Made by a program: the position numbers and the translations under genes
Shown: positions 1 through 7,450 of the stretch, in pieces
How the letters are laid out: every line of letters begins with the position of its first letter
Numbering within the stretch: the stretch's first letter is position 1
Source of the DNA: Modestobacter sp. Leaf380
Lineage (GTDB): Bacteria > Actinomycetota > Actinomycetes > Mycobacteriales > Geodermatophilaceae
DNA: 64,000 bases
Assembly (NCBI RefSeq): GCF_001424485.1
Contig: NZ_LMQC01000019.1
Span: 1 to 64,000 of the forward strand
Direction of reading: 5' to 3'
Notes under the pieces: generated by a model
Told to the model about the DNA's origin: nothing
What the model saw: the letters and a program-made list of their open reading frames with translations, nothing else
Databases searched by the model: none

Positions 1-84
1 GCCCAAGGCCTCAGCAACCTCGAGATCATCCGCTGCCTCAAGCGCTACATCGCCCGCGAGATCCACCACGTCCTGACCACTTGA
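1..84 (+). CDS. transposase C-terminal fragment, probably IS110 family
   Basis: An open frame enters from the left edge and stops with TGA after 27 visible residues. The visible part contains LEIIRCLKRYIAREIHHVL, which resembles the C-terminal end of IS110-type transposases as I recall them. Only this tail is present, so the catalytic DEDD and Ser domains cannot be checked. It suggests that an insertion sequence ends just inside the window. Family assignment rests on one short motif and could be wrong; that it is the 3' end of a gene is more certain. Confidence 0.5.
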   Translation, partial: AQGLSNLEIIRCLKRYIAREIHHVLTT

Positions 85-101
85 CGAGGCATAGGAGCAT
101 C

Positions 102-797
102 TCAGACGGTGCAGCCGTCGTCGGTGCAGCCCTGCGCCGGCGGCACCGTGGTGAGCACCGGGTGGGTGTCGGCCCAGGCGCGCTCCAGCACGGCGAGCAG
201 CTGCTCCGGGGGCTGGGCACCGGACGCGCCGTAGGTCCGGTCGACGACGAAGAACGGCACGCCGGTGGCGCCCAGGGCGCGGGCGGTGGCGATGTCGTCC
301 TGGACGGCGGGCAGGTGGCGGCGGTCGGTCAGCGCGGCGCGCACCTCGTCGCCGTCCAGACCGACCTCGGTGCCGAGCTCGACCAGCGCGTCGACCTCGA
401 AGACCGAGCGGCGCTCCTCGAAGTGCGCGTGCAGCAGCCGCTCCTTCGCCGCGTCCTGGCGGCCGTGCTCGGCGGCCAGGTGGAGGAGCTGGTGGGCCAG
501 CAGGGTGTTGCCGCTGACGCCGTTGGCCAGGTCGTAGTCCAGGCCCTCCTCGGCGGCGAGCGCGTCGAGCTGGGTCATCTGCGTGCGCATCTCGTCCTCG
601 CTGCGCCCGTACTTGGCGGCCAGCGCGGGCAGGGTGGGGTGCACGTCGCCCTCGGCGACGGAGGGGTCCAGCTGGAAGGACCGCCACACCACCTCGACGT
701 CGTCGGCGTGCTCGAACCGCGACAGCGCGGTCTCGAAGCGGCGCTTGCCGATGTAACACCAGGGACAGACGACGTCGGACCAGATCTCGACCTTCAC
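102..797 (-). CDS. DsbA-family (FrnE-like) thiol oxidoreductase
   Basis: A protein of 231 residues starting at GTG 797 (VKVEIWSDVVCPWC). It carries a thioredoxin-fold CPWC motif at residues 11-14 and, near residue 180, the GVPFFVV segment that normally supplies the cis-proline beside the active site. This is the pattern of cytoplasmic DsbA/FrnE oxidoreductases. There is no signal peptide, so it acts in the cytosol. The C-terminus carries two more cysteines (GCTDDGC), which could be a resolving or metal-binding pair. The frame stays open far upstream, but that extension is a compositional shadow over the FKBP and VOC genes. The natural substrate is unknown. Confidence 0.9.
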   Translation of the reverse strand: MKVEIWSDVVCPWCYIGKRRFETALSRFEHADDVEVVWRSFQLDPSVAEGDVHPTLPALAAKYGRSEDEMRTQMTQLDALAAEEGLDYDLANGVSGNTLLAHQLLHLAAEHGRQDAAKERLLHAHFEERRSVFEVDALVELGTEVGLDGDEVRAALTDRRHLPAVQDDIATARALGATGVPFFVVDRTYGASGAQPPEQLLAVLERAWADTHPVLTTVPPAQGCTDDGCTV

Positions 798-875
798 GCG
801 CGTCGCAACGCCGGGCCACGTCGGGCTGTTCCCGGGGGTTGTCGGGCACGGGTGGGCAGGGCCACACTCGGCCGG

Positions 876-1259
876 GTGCTGGACCACCTGGGGATCCCCT
901 GCGCCGACCCGGACGCCGCGCTGGCGTTCTACGTGACCGCCTTCGCCCCGCTGGGCTTCCGTGAGGCGATGCGCTTCGAGACCCCGGCGGGGCCGGTCAT
1001 CGGCGTCGCCGACGGGCCGGGTCCCCCGCACTTCTGGCTCTCTCCGGCCGCCCCGGGCACGAGCTACGAGGCGCACGTCGCCTTCAGCGCGCCCGACCGG
1101 GCCGCGGTCGACGCGGTGCACGCCGCGGCGGTGGCCGCGGGCTACGAGGTGCTGCACGCACCGCGGGTGTTCCCGGAGTACCACCCGGGCTACTACGGGA
1201 CGTTCCTGCGCGGCCCCGACGGCAACAACGTCGAGGCCGTGCACCACGCGTCCGGCTAG
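876..1259 (+). CDS. VOC/glyoxalase-fold protein
   Basis: 127 residues starting at GTG 876, beginning VLDHLGIPCADPDAALAFY. The opening beta-strand with His, the central HVAFSAPDRAAVDAVHAAA helix and the closing GPDGNNVEAV strand are the hallmarks of a vicinal-oxygen-chelate fold. His near the start and Glu in NNVEAV are the usual metal ligands. The family covers glyoxalases, dioxygenases and resistance proteins, so substrate cannot be assigned. It is divergent from the DsbA-like gene across 78 bases. The frame is open further upstream, but the domain boundary fits the chosen start. Confidence 0.8.
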   Translation: MLDHLGIPCADPDAALAFYVTAFAPLGFREAMRFETPAGPVIGVADGPGPPHFWLSPAAPGTSYEAHVAFSAPDRAAVDAVHAAAVAAGYEVLHAPRVFPEYHPGYYGTFLRGPDGNNVEAVHHASG

Positions 1260-1444
1260 AGCAGGCCCGGCAGCGCCAGCACGCCGACGACGAGACCGCC
1301 CAGCACCTGGTGGGAGACGGTCTTCCGCAGCCCGTTGCGGTGCGCCAGCATCGTCCACTGAGCGTCGACGGCGTCCAGGACGACGTCGGGACCGCCCTCG
1401 GCGGGGACGACGGCGTACGGGCTGGACCCGGCCGGCTGGTGCAC
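1256..1444 (-). CDS. small hypothetical protein with hydrophobic C-terminus
   Basis: About 62 residues from a possible GTG at 1444 (VHQPAGSSPYAVVPAEGG...). The central part reads like a folded sequence (VVLDAVDAQWTMLAHRNGL) and the end is one hydrophobic stretch (VLGGLVVGVLALPGLL), as in a single-span or membrane-associated protein. It overlaps the stop of the convergent VOC gene by four bases and follows the FKBP gene on the same strand by 44 bases. No family is recognised. The start is not well supported by a ribosome binding site, so the gene is likely but not certain. Confidence 0.4.
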   Translation of the reverse strand: MHQPAGSSPYAVVPAEGGPDVVLDAVDAQWTMLAHRNGLRKTVSHQVLGGLVVGVLALPGLL

Positions 1445-1488
1445 GCGCGAGGCGGACTGCCAGCCGGCCGGGCCCGGGGTGGGTCCGG

Positions 1489-1866
1489 TCAGCGGACGCC
1501 GACCAGGTCCACCACGAAGACCAGGGTGGCGCCGGGCTTGATGACGCCGCCGGCGCCACGGTCGCCGTAGGCCTTGTGCGCGGGGATGGTGAGCCGGCGG
1601 CGGCCGCCGACCTTCATCCCGGCGATGCCCTCGTCCCAGCCGGCGATGACCATGCCGACGCCGAGCTGGAACTCCAGCGGGTCGCCGCGGTCCCACGAGG
1701 CGTCGAACTGCTCGCCGCCGTCGTGGGTGACGCCGACGTAGTGGGCGCGGACGAGGCTGCCGTTGGTGGCCTCGGCGCCGTCACCGACGGTGATGTCCTC
1801 GATGACCAGGTCGGCGGGGGCCGGGCCGGTCGGCGGCTCGACGTCGGGGCGGGTGGGCTCGGCCAC
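1489..1866 (-). CDS. FKBP-type peptidyl-prolyl cis-trans isomerase
   Basis: 125 residues from GTG 1866, preceded by AGGAG at a normal distance. After a Pro/Glu-rich N-terminal segment of about 20 residues comes a single FKBP domain: LVRAHYVGVTHDGGEQFDAS, then FQLGVGMVIAGWDEGIAGM and GDRGAGGVIKPGATLVFVVDL at the C-terminus. The conserved Tyr, Phe-Asp, Val-Ile and Trp of the binding pocket are present. It catalyses proline isomerisation during protein folding. No signal peptide or lipobox is visible, so it is probably cytosolic. This compact form is common in actinobacteria. Confidence 0.92.
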   Translation of the reverse strand: MAEPTRPDVEPPTGPAPADLVIEDITVGDGAEATNGSLVRAHYVGVTHDGGEQFDASWDRGDPLEFQLGVGMVIAGWDEGIAGMKVGGRRRLTIPAHKAYGDRGAGGVIKPGATLVFVVDLVGVR

Positions 1867-1940
1867 GGGTGCTCCTGGGGGTTCGGTGCCGGGGTGGTCC
1901 CGGCGTCCGTCCTCCACCCAACCAGAACCGCGGCGAGCTC

Positions 1941-2558
1941 TCAGCCCGCGACCGGCTCGCGCTCGAGCGGGACGACCTGGGCGACCACCGAGGTGACCGC
2001 GGCCTGCAGGTCGGCGGCGGCGTCGGGGTCGCCGGCGAGCTGGCGGAGCAGGGCCTGCTGGAAGAGGCCGTCGAACAGGGCGTACATCGTGGCGGAGGAG
2101 ACCCGGGGCGGGGTGTCCAGCAGCTCGGCGAACCGGCTCACCACCCGCCAGACCATCCGCTCCAGGCTGGCGTCGATGGCCGCGACGTCGGCCCGGAAGG
2201 ACTCCTCGAACATCGACTGGTTGCGCAGGTCGTACCAGAGCCGGTGCATGTGCGGCTCCTCGACGAGGGTCTGCGCGAGCTTGTCCAGGAAGCCGGCCTG
2301 CAGCTGGGCCGGGGTGGTGGCGGTGGCCACGACCTGGTCGTAGCGGGTCACGCAGACGGCCTTGTACTCACGCACGCAGTGCGTGATCAGGTCGACCTTG
2401 TCCCGGAAGTAGTAGTGCAGGACGCCGTGGCTGAAGTCCGAGTTCTGCGCGATCTCGCGCAGGCTCGTGCGGGCGTAGCCCAGCTCGGACAGCGTCTTCA
2501 GGGTCGCCCCGGCCAGCTCGGCACGCCGTGCCGCCGACTTGTCCACCCGCTCGTCCAC
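1941..2558 (-). CDS. TetR-family regulator (BetI-like)
   Basis: 205 residues from GTG 2558, preceded by AGGAGG. The N-terminal helix-turn-helix is clear (TSLREIAQNSDFSHGVLHYYF, residues about 31-51). The C-terminal half resembles BetI-type ligand-binding domains (LWYDLRNQSMFEESFRA, MVWRVVSRFAELL). It is transcribed away from the SDR gene at 2747, with a palindrome-rich region between them. The usual arrangement is a repressor controlling its divergent catabolic operon and itself; the ligand is probably an intermediate of that pathway. BetI proper senses choline, but no choline genes are nearby. Confidence 0.9.
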   Translation of the reverse strand: MDERVDKSAARRAELAGATLKTLSELGYARTSLREIAQNSDFSHGVLHYYFRDKVDLITHCVREYKAVCVTRYDQVVATATTPAQLQAGFLDKLAQTLVEEPHMHRLWYDLRNQSMFEESFRADVAAIDASLERMVWRVVSRFAELLDTPPRVSSATMYALFDGLFQQALLRQLAGDPDAAADLQAAVTSVVAQVVPLEREPVAG

Positions 2559-2623
2559 GTGCCCACCTCCTGTGCCCCGGTGCACCGAGGGTAACCGCGC
2601 CGACCCCCGGGAGGTGGGACCTG

Positions 2624-2658
2624 GACGATCGTCAAGGAAAAGCTTGACAGTCGTCAAG
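2624..2658. promoter_or_regulatory. probable TetR operator between divergent genes
   Basis: The 188-bp gap between the TetR gene and the SDR operon contains a 10-bp perfect palindrome GACGATCGTC (2624-2633), then GTCAAG (2631-2636), CTTGAC (2643-2648) and GTCAAG (2653-2658). CTTGAC-AGTC-GTCAAG forms a 16-bp inverted repeat, and TCGTCAAG recurs at a 22-bp spacing, two helical turns. This is the layout expected for a TetR dimer pair. Binding by the adjacent regulator is inference. Confidence 0.55.
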
Positions 2659-2746
2659 ACACGGGACCAGCATGACCGGCGTCACAGGGCGACCGCAGCC
2701 AACGTGGGCCGCGGAGCCGGTGACGTGACGACACGGAGGGCAGTCG

Positions 2747-3553
2747 ATGTCCGTCTTCGACCTCGCAGGACGCAAGGCACTGGTCACGGGGGGTGCTCGC
2801 GGTCTGGGGCAGGGCATGGCCGAGGCCCTGGCCCGGCACGGCGCGTCGGTGGTCATCGCCGACCTGCTGGACTCCGACGGCAAGGCCGTCGCCGAGCAGA
2901 TCGCCGAGACCCACGGCGTCACCACCGGGTTCGTGCACCTGGACGTCACCGACGAGGCCAGCTGGGAGGCCGGCACCGCCCAGGCCGCCGAGCTGCTCGG
3001 CGGGCTGGACGTGCTGGTCAACAACGCCGGCGTCGAGATCTCCGCGCTGATCAGCGAGTTCCGCCCCGAGGACCTGCGCACCATGCTCGAGGTGAACGTG
3101 CTCGGCACGGCGCTGGGCATCAAGCACGGCCTGCGCGCGATGCGCCCGGGCGGCGTCGCCGGGTCCGGCGGCTCGATCGTCAACATCTCCTCGGTCGCCG
3201 CGACCATCGCCTTCCCCGGCATCTCCGGGTACTCGGCCACCAAGTCCGCCGTCGACCGGCTCACCCGGGTCGCGGCCGCCGAGTCCGGCAAGCTCGGCTA
3301 CGGGGTACGGGTCAACTGCGTGTACCCCGGCCTGGTCCCCACCACGATGGGCAACCAGCTGGCCGTGGACATGGCCGAGCTCGGGCTGTTCCCCTCGGTC
3401 GAGGAGGCCGTCGGCACCGTCGTCGCCCTGACGCCGTCCGGCCGGCTGGGCGAGGTGGGCGACATGGCCGATGCCGTGGTCTTCCTGGCGTCGGACGCCG
3501 CCCGCTTCGTCAACGGCGCGGGCCTGCCCGTGGACGGCGGGATGGGCTCGTGA
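2747..3553 (+). CDS. short-chain dehydrogenase/reductase
   Basis: 268 residues from ATG 2747, with GGAGGG just upstream. The Rossmann motif TGGARGLG is at residues 14-21, NNAG follows the fourth strand, and the catalytic Tyr162-x-x-x-Lys166 (YSATK) is preceded by the serine in NISSVAA. It is therefore a classical NAD(P)-dependent SDR; the sequence style is like the hydroxysteroid and 3-oxoacyl groups. It opens a three-gene operon whose stop and start codons overlap (GTGA, then TGATG) with a saccharopine-dehydrogenase-like gene and an acyl-CoA ligase, so it probably oxidises or reduces an intermediate of that pathway. Confidence 0.93.
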   Translation: MSVFDLAGRKALVTGGARGLGQGMAEALARHGASVVIADLLDSDGKAVAEQIAETHGVTTGFVHLDVTDEASWEAGTAQAAELLGGLDVLVNNAGVEISALISEFRPEDLRTMLEVNVLGTALGIKHGLRAMRPGGVAGSGGSIVNISSVAATIAFPGISGYSATKSAVDRLTRVAAAESGKLGYGVRVNCVYPGLVPTTMGNQLAVDMAELGLFPSVEEAVGTVVALTPSGRLGEVGDMADAVVFLASDAARFVNGAGLPVDGGMGS

Positions 3554-4689
3554 CCGCTCCCGCCACCACGACCACGCCGAAGCCCGTCGTCGTCTACGGC
3601 GCCTCGGGGTACACCGGGCGCCTGGTCTGCGAGTACCTGCGCGAGCTCGGCGTGCCCTTCGTCGCCGCCGGCCGGGACGCCGCCCGGGTCCGCGAGGTCG
3701 TCGAGAGGATCCCCGGCATCGAGACGGCCTCCTACGAGGTGGTCGAGGTCGAGCACACCGTCGAGGCGCTCACCGAGCTGTTCCGCGGCGCGCAGGTGGT
3801 CTGCAACATGGTCGGGCCGTTCATCAACCTGGGCCCGCAGGTGGTCGACGCCTGCCTGGCCGCCGGCGCGCACTACCTGGACACCACCGGCGAGCAGGAC
3901 TGGGTGCTGGAGTGCCAGCAGCGCTGGGGCACCCGGTTCGCCGAGGCCGGGCTGCTGCTGTCCCCCGGCATCGCGCAGATGTACACGACCGGCGAGATCG
4001 CGATCAACATCGCGCTGGAGACCCCGGGCCTGGACACCCTCGACGTCCTGGTGCTGTGGAAGGGCTTCCCGACCACCGCCTCCACCGAGACGATCTTCAC
4101 CATCCTCAAGGCGGACTGGTTCCACCTGCAGGAGAACTCCTACGTGCAGTTCGAGCCCACCACGACGTTCGACGTCGTCGTGCCCGGCAGCCACGAGCTG
4201 GCCCTGGCCGTGCCGTGGGGCGGCACCTCGCACCCGGTCTGGTTCAAGGACGACCCACGGGTGTCGACGGTCAAGGTCGCCGGCGGCGTCATGAACAAGC
4301 CGGTCATGGAGGCCGTCGTGGCCACCACCGCGATGGTCGAGAGCGAGATCAAGACCCTGCCCCGCGAGCAGTGGGACGAGAAGCTCGCCGAGATCGCCGC
4401 GGCGTGGAGCGCCGGGATGCCGCCGCGGGAGAACCCGCGGCTGAACACCTCGATCGACTCCGTGTACGCCTCGGGTCCGCTGGGCCGCAAGCACGTGGTC
4501 ATCCACGGCAACAGCAACTACAAGCAGACCGGCCTGCTGCAGGCCTGGGCCGCGATGTCGCTGCTGCAGCAGAAGCCGCTGCGGGCCGGGTTCGCCTCGG
4601 GCTGCCAGGCGTTCGGCCACCGGCAGCTGCTCGGCGTCCTGCGCCAGTTCGGCCTCGTGCTCGACCCGGTCGTCACCGAGCACCGCTGA
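3550..4689 (+). CDS. saccharopine dehydrogenase-like NAD(P)-binding protein
   Basis: 379 residues from GTG 3550, overlapping the SDR stop by four bases. The N-terminus has a dinucleotide-binding motif (VVYGASGYTGRLVCEYL), then VVCNMVGPFINLGPQVVDAC and GAHYLDTTGEQDWV, the pattern of the saccharopine-dehydrogenase-like reductase superfamily, which also includes trans-acting enoyl reductases. The C-terminal half (HVVIHGNSNYKQTGLLQAW...) is conserved-looking but of unknown role. Lysine metabolism is not implied by context; with an SDR and an acyl-CoA ligase beside it, a redox step on a non-amino-acid substrate is more likely. Confidence 0.8.
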   Translation: MTAPATTTTPKPVVVYGASGYTGRLVCEYLRELGVPFVAAGRDAARVREVVERIPGIETASYEVVEVEHTVEALTELFRGAQVVCNMVGPFINLGPQVVDACLAAGAHYLDTTGEQDWVLECQQRWGTRFAEAGLLLSPGIAQMYTTGEIAINIALETPGLDTLDVLVLWKGFPTTASTETIFTILKADWFHLQENSYVQFEPTTTFDVVVPGSHELALAVPWGGTSHPVWFKDDPRVSTVKVAGGVMNKPVMEAVVATTAMVESEIKTLPREQWDEKLAEIAAAWSAGMPPRENPRLNTSIDSVYASGPLGRKHVVIHGNSNYKQTGLLQAWAAMSLLQQKPLRAGFASGCQAFGHRQLLGVLRQFGLVLDPVVTEHR

Positions 4690-6236
4690 TGACGCCGACC
4701 TCCGCGGGCCTGACGTCGTGGCTGGACAAGGGCGCCTCGCTCGGCCGGGACGCCCCGTGCCTGACCGCCGGGGACACCACCCACAGCTACGGGGAGGTCC
4801 AGGAGGTCAGCTGGCAGGTCGCCCGGGCGCTCGCGCGCTCGGGCGTCCTGCCCGGCCAGACGGTGGCGGTCCTGTCCGCCAACGACCCGGTCGCGTTCTC
4901 CTGCGTCTTCGGCATCGCCCGGGCCGGCGCGGTCTGGGCGCCGGTCAACCCGCGCAACCAGGCCGCCGAGAACCAGGAGCTGCTGGAGCTCTTCGGCTGC
5001 ACCGCGCTGCTCTTCCAGGCCTCCTTCGCCCCCCTGGTGGCCGCGATCCGCGACCGGCTGCCGGCGCTGACCACCCTGGTCTGCCTGGACTCCGACGAGC
5101 ACGGGGTGCCCTCGCTGGCCCAGTGGCTCGACGGCGTCCCGGCCGAGCCGCTGCAGGTCGAACCCGTGGACGACGTGGTCATGGTGGTCGGCACCGGCGG
5201 GACCACCGGGCGCCCCAAGGGCGTGCTGCTCACCGACCGCTCCATCGAGACGATGTCGGCGATCACGCTGATGAGCTACCCCTTCCCCGACCGGCCCGTC
5301 TACCTGGCGCTGGCCCCGCTGACCCACGCCGCCGGGGTGCTCTGCTTCCCGGTCATGGCGCTGGGCGGACACGTCGTGGTGCTGCGGACGCCGTCGCTGG
5401 ACGACCTGCTCGACGCCGTCCCGCGGCACCGGGTGAGCCACGCGTTCCTGCCACCGACGCTGGTCTACATGCTGCTGGACCACCCCCGGCTCGACGCCAC
5501 GGACCTGTCCTCGCTGCGCTGCTTCTGGTACGGCGCAGCACCGATCTCGGCCGCCCGGCTGGAGGAGGCGCTGCACCGGATCGGCCCGATGGCCCAGCTG
5601 TTCGGCCAGTCCGAGGCGCCGATGATGGTGTCCACCATGGCCCCGGCCGACCACTGGCGGGCCGACGGCACGGTCGCGGTGGAGCGGCTCACCTCGGCCG
5701 GGCGGCCCTCGCCGCTGGTGACCGTGGCGGTGATGGCCGAGGACGGCACCCTGCTGCCGGCCGGGGAGCGCGGGGAGGTCGTCGTCCGCAGCTCGCTGGT
5801 GATGGCCGGCTACCTGGGCGACCCGGCGGCCACCGCGGCGGCCGGGGAGCACGGCTGGCACCACACCGGGGACATCGGCTACCTGGACGCCGACAACTGG
5901 CTCTACGTCGTCGACCGGGCCAAGGACATGATCATCTCGGGCGGGTTCAACGTGTACTCCGCCGAGGTGGAGAACGCCCTCATGGCCCACCCCGACGTCG
6001 CCGACTGCGCCGTCGTCGGGGTGCCCGACGAGAAGTGGGGCGAGCGGGTCGTCGCCGTCGTGCAGGCCCGGGCCGGGGCGCAGGTCGACACCGCCGCGGT
6101 GACGGCGTTCGTCAAGGAGCGCATCGGCAGCGTCAAGGCGCCCAAGGAGGTGTGGGTGTGGGAGGACCTGCCGCGCTCCACCGTCGGCAAGGTGCTCAAG
6201 ACCGACGTCCGGGCGCGGGTGCTCGCCGCCCGGTGA
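4689..6236 (+). CDS. class I acyl-CoA/AMP-forming ligase
   Basis: 515 residues from ATG 4689, overlapping the previous stop by one base. It has the ANL-family phosphate loop GTGGTTGRPKG (about residues 168-178), then YGAAPIS, the HHTGDIGYLD motif, the hinge DRAKDMIISGGFNVYSAEVE and a C-terminal lysine in PRSTVGKVLK. It should activate a carboxylic acid to its CoA thioester through an acyl-adenylate. Length and motif spacing resemble medium- or long-chain fatty-acid and aromatic-acid ligases, but the acid is unknown. It is the last gene of the TetR-facing operon before a hairpin-rich gap. Confidence 0.92.
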   Translation: MTPTSAGLTSWLDKGASLGRDAPCLTAGDTTHSYGEVQEVSWQVARALARSGVLPGQTVAVLSANDPVAFSCVFGIARAGAVWAPVNPRNQAAENQELLELFGCTALLFQASFAPLVAAIRDRLPALTTLVCLDSDEHGVPSLAQWLDGVPAEPLQVEPVDDVVMVVGTGGTTGRPKGVLLTDRSIETMSAITLMSYPFPDRPVYLALAPLTHAAGVLCFPVMALGGHVVVLRTPSLDDLLDAVPRHRVSHAFLPPTLVYMLLDHPRLDATDLSSLRCFWYGAAPISAARLEEALHRIGPMAQLFGQSEAPMMVSTMAPADHWRADGTVAVERLTSAGRPSPLVTVAVMAEDGTLLPAGERGEVVVRSSLVMAGYLGDPAATAAAGEHGWHHTGDIGYLDADNWLYVVDRAKDMIISGGFNVYSAEVENALMAHPDVADCAVVGVPDEKWGERVVAVVQARAGAQVDTAAVTAFVKERIGSVKAPKEVWVWEDLPRSTVGKVLKTDVRARVLAAR

Positions 6237-6245
6237 CACAGACCG

Positions 6246-6281
6246 CCGTCCGGACCGTGGAGACCACGCCGGTCCGGACGG
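6246..6281. terminator. strong hairpin after the acyl-CoA ligase gene
   Basis: CCGTCCGGACCG (6246-6257) and CGGTCCGGACGG (6270-6281) are perfectly complementary over 12 bp with a 12-base loop, 10 bases after the ligase stop. No T-run follows, as is usual in high-GC actinobacteria. A transcription stop is likely. Confidence 0.6.
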
Positions 6282-6290
6282 CCTGCCGGC

Positions 6291-6324
6291 TCGCGGGTCG
6301 TCGTGGGGCAGCGGCGACCCGCGA
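6291..6324. repeat. second inverted repeat in the ligase-oxygenase gap
   Basis: TCGCGGGTCG (6291-6300) and CGACCCGCGA (6315-6324) pair perfectly over 10 bp with a 14-base loop. It follows directly on the terminator-like hairpin. It may be a back-up terminator or part of the control region of the oxygenase gene. Confidence 0.45.
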
Positions 6325-6327
6325 CGC

Positions 6328-6341
6328 CGGTGTCAACACCG
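6328..6341. promoter_or_regulatory. candidate operator upstream of the 2OG oxygenase
   Basis: The 14-bp sequence CGGTGTCAACACCG is a near-perfect palindrome (six-base arms around CA) about 105 bp upstream of the oxygenase start. Its size suits a dimeric regulator. Which protein binds, if any, cannot be told from the window. Confidence 0.35.
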
Positions 6342-6446
6342 TGTGACGTCTGGTCGCAGGGTCTTGCCACCGTCCCGGTGGGGCCACTTGCATGGTGGGC
6401 AGAGCCGCGGCGTCTGCCGTGCGGCCTCCCCTCGGGGGACACCACG

Positions 6447-7442
6447 ATGACCACCACCCTGACCGAACTGGACCGCGAGTCCCGGATGGGCGCCGTCGGC
6501 ACCCTGACCACCGACCGGGAGGTCCGCCGGGTCTCCCTGGCCGACTTCGAGGCCCGCCGGGCCGAGGTCACCGAACAGCTGTGGCAGGCCGCCACGGACA
6601 TCGGCTTCTTCCAGGTCGTCGACCACGGCATCACCGCGACGGACGTCGATGCCGCCTTCGCCGCCTCGCAGGCCTTCTTCGCCCTGCCCGCGGAGGTGAA
6701 GGCGAGGTACCCGATGAAGAAGGGCCTCAACGCCGGCTGGGAGTCCAGGAGCCAGGTGCGGCCCTCGGTCGGCACCCCGGACCAGAAGGAGTCCTGGCAG
6801 CTGACCCGGCCCTTCATGGACGGGCTGTGGCCCGCCGAGGAGGAGGTCGCCGGCTTCCGGGACACCCTGCTGGCCTTCGAGTCCCGCTGCTGGGCCGTGG
6901 CGATGCAGGTGCTGTCCTGCTTCGCCGACCGGCTCGGCATGGACCGGGACTTCTTCGCCGGCGTGCACGACCCGTCGTCCCCGCAGTACCGGTCGTGCCT
7001 GCGGCTGATCCACTACATGGCCTTCCCGGAGGACCTGCTCGACACGCCCGGGACGTGGCGGGCCGGCGCGCACACCGACTTCGACTGCCTGACCCTGCTC
7101 TTCCAGCGGGCCGGCCAGGACGGGCTGCAGGTCCTGCCCGGCGCCGAGGCCGCCCGACCCACGGACGAGGGGTACGCGTGGACCCCGGTCCCGGCCTCCG
7201 ACGAGGCCATCACCTGCAACGTCGGTGACATGCTCATGCGGTGGAGCGACGACCGCCTGCCGTCGAACTTCCACCGGGTGGCAGCACCCGGTCGCGGCGA
7301 CTCGCTGGCACCCCGGTACTCGATGGCCTTCTTCGCCCAGGCCGACGCCGACGCGCTGATCCAGACCCCGGCGGGCACCCACGAGCCGATGACGGCCGGG
7401 GACTTCCTGCTGCAGCGGATCCAGGCCAACTTCCGGGCCTAG
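6447..7442 (+). CDS. 2-oxoglutarate/Fe(II) oxygenase, IPNS-like
   Basis: 331 residues from ATG 6447. The N-terminus matches the DIOX_N region (VTEQLWQAATDIGFFQVVDHG), and the core has the iron facial triad His209-x-Asp211 (HTD) and His276 (NFHRV), followed by the R-Y-S co-substrate motif around residue 288. This is the isopenicillin N synthase-like family, whose members hydroxylate, desaturate or cyclise small molecules with 2-oxoglutarate and oxygen. It lies 210 bp after the ligase operon behind two hairpins, so it is probably a separate transcript but may serve the same pathway. Substrate unknown. Confidence 0.88.
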   Translation: MTTTLTELDRESRMGAVGTLTTDREVRRVSLADFEARRAEVTEQLWQAATDIGFFQVVDHGITATDVDAAFAASQAFFALPAEVKARYPMKKGLNAGWESRSQVRPSVGTPDQKESWQLTRPFMDGLWPAEEEVAGFRDTLLAFESRCWAVAMQVLSCFADRLGMDRDFFAGVHDPSSPQYRSCLRLIHYMAFPEDLLDTPGTWRAGAHTDFDCLTLLFQRAGQDGLQVLPGAEAARPTDEGYAWTPVPASDEAITCNVGDMLMRWSDDRLPSNFHRVAAPGRGDSLAPRYSMAFFAQADADALIQTPAGTHEPMTAGDFLLQRIQANFRA

Positions 7443-7450
7443 CCCGCGGC

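Noticed and set aside
102-1559. A 485-residue version of the DsbA-like protein
   Set aside because: The N-terminal 250 residues are compositional noise crossing the FKBP and VOC genes; the CPWC domain starts properly at GTG 797.
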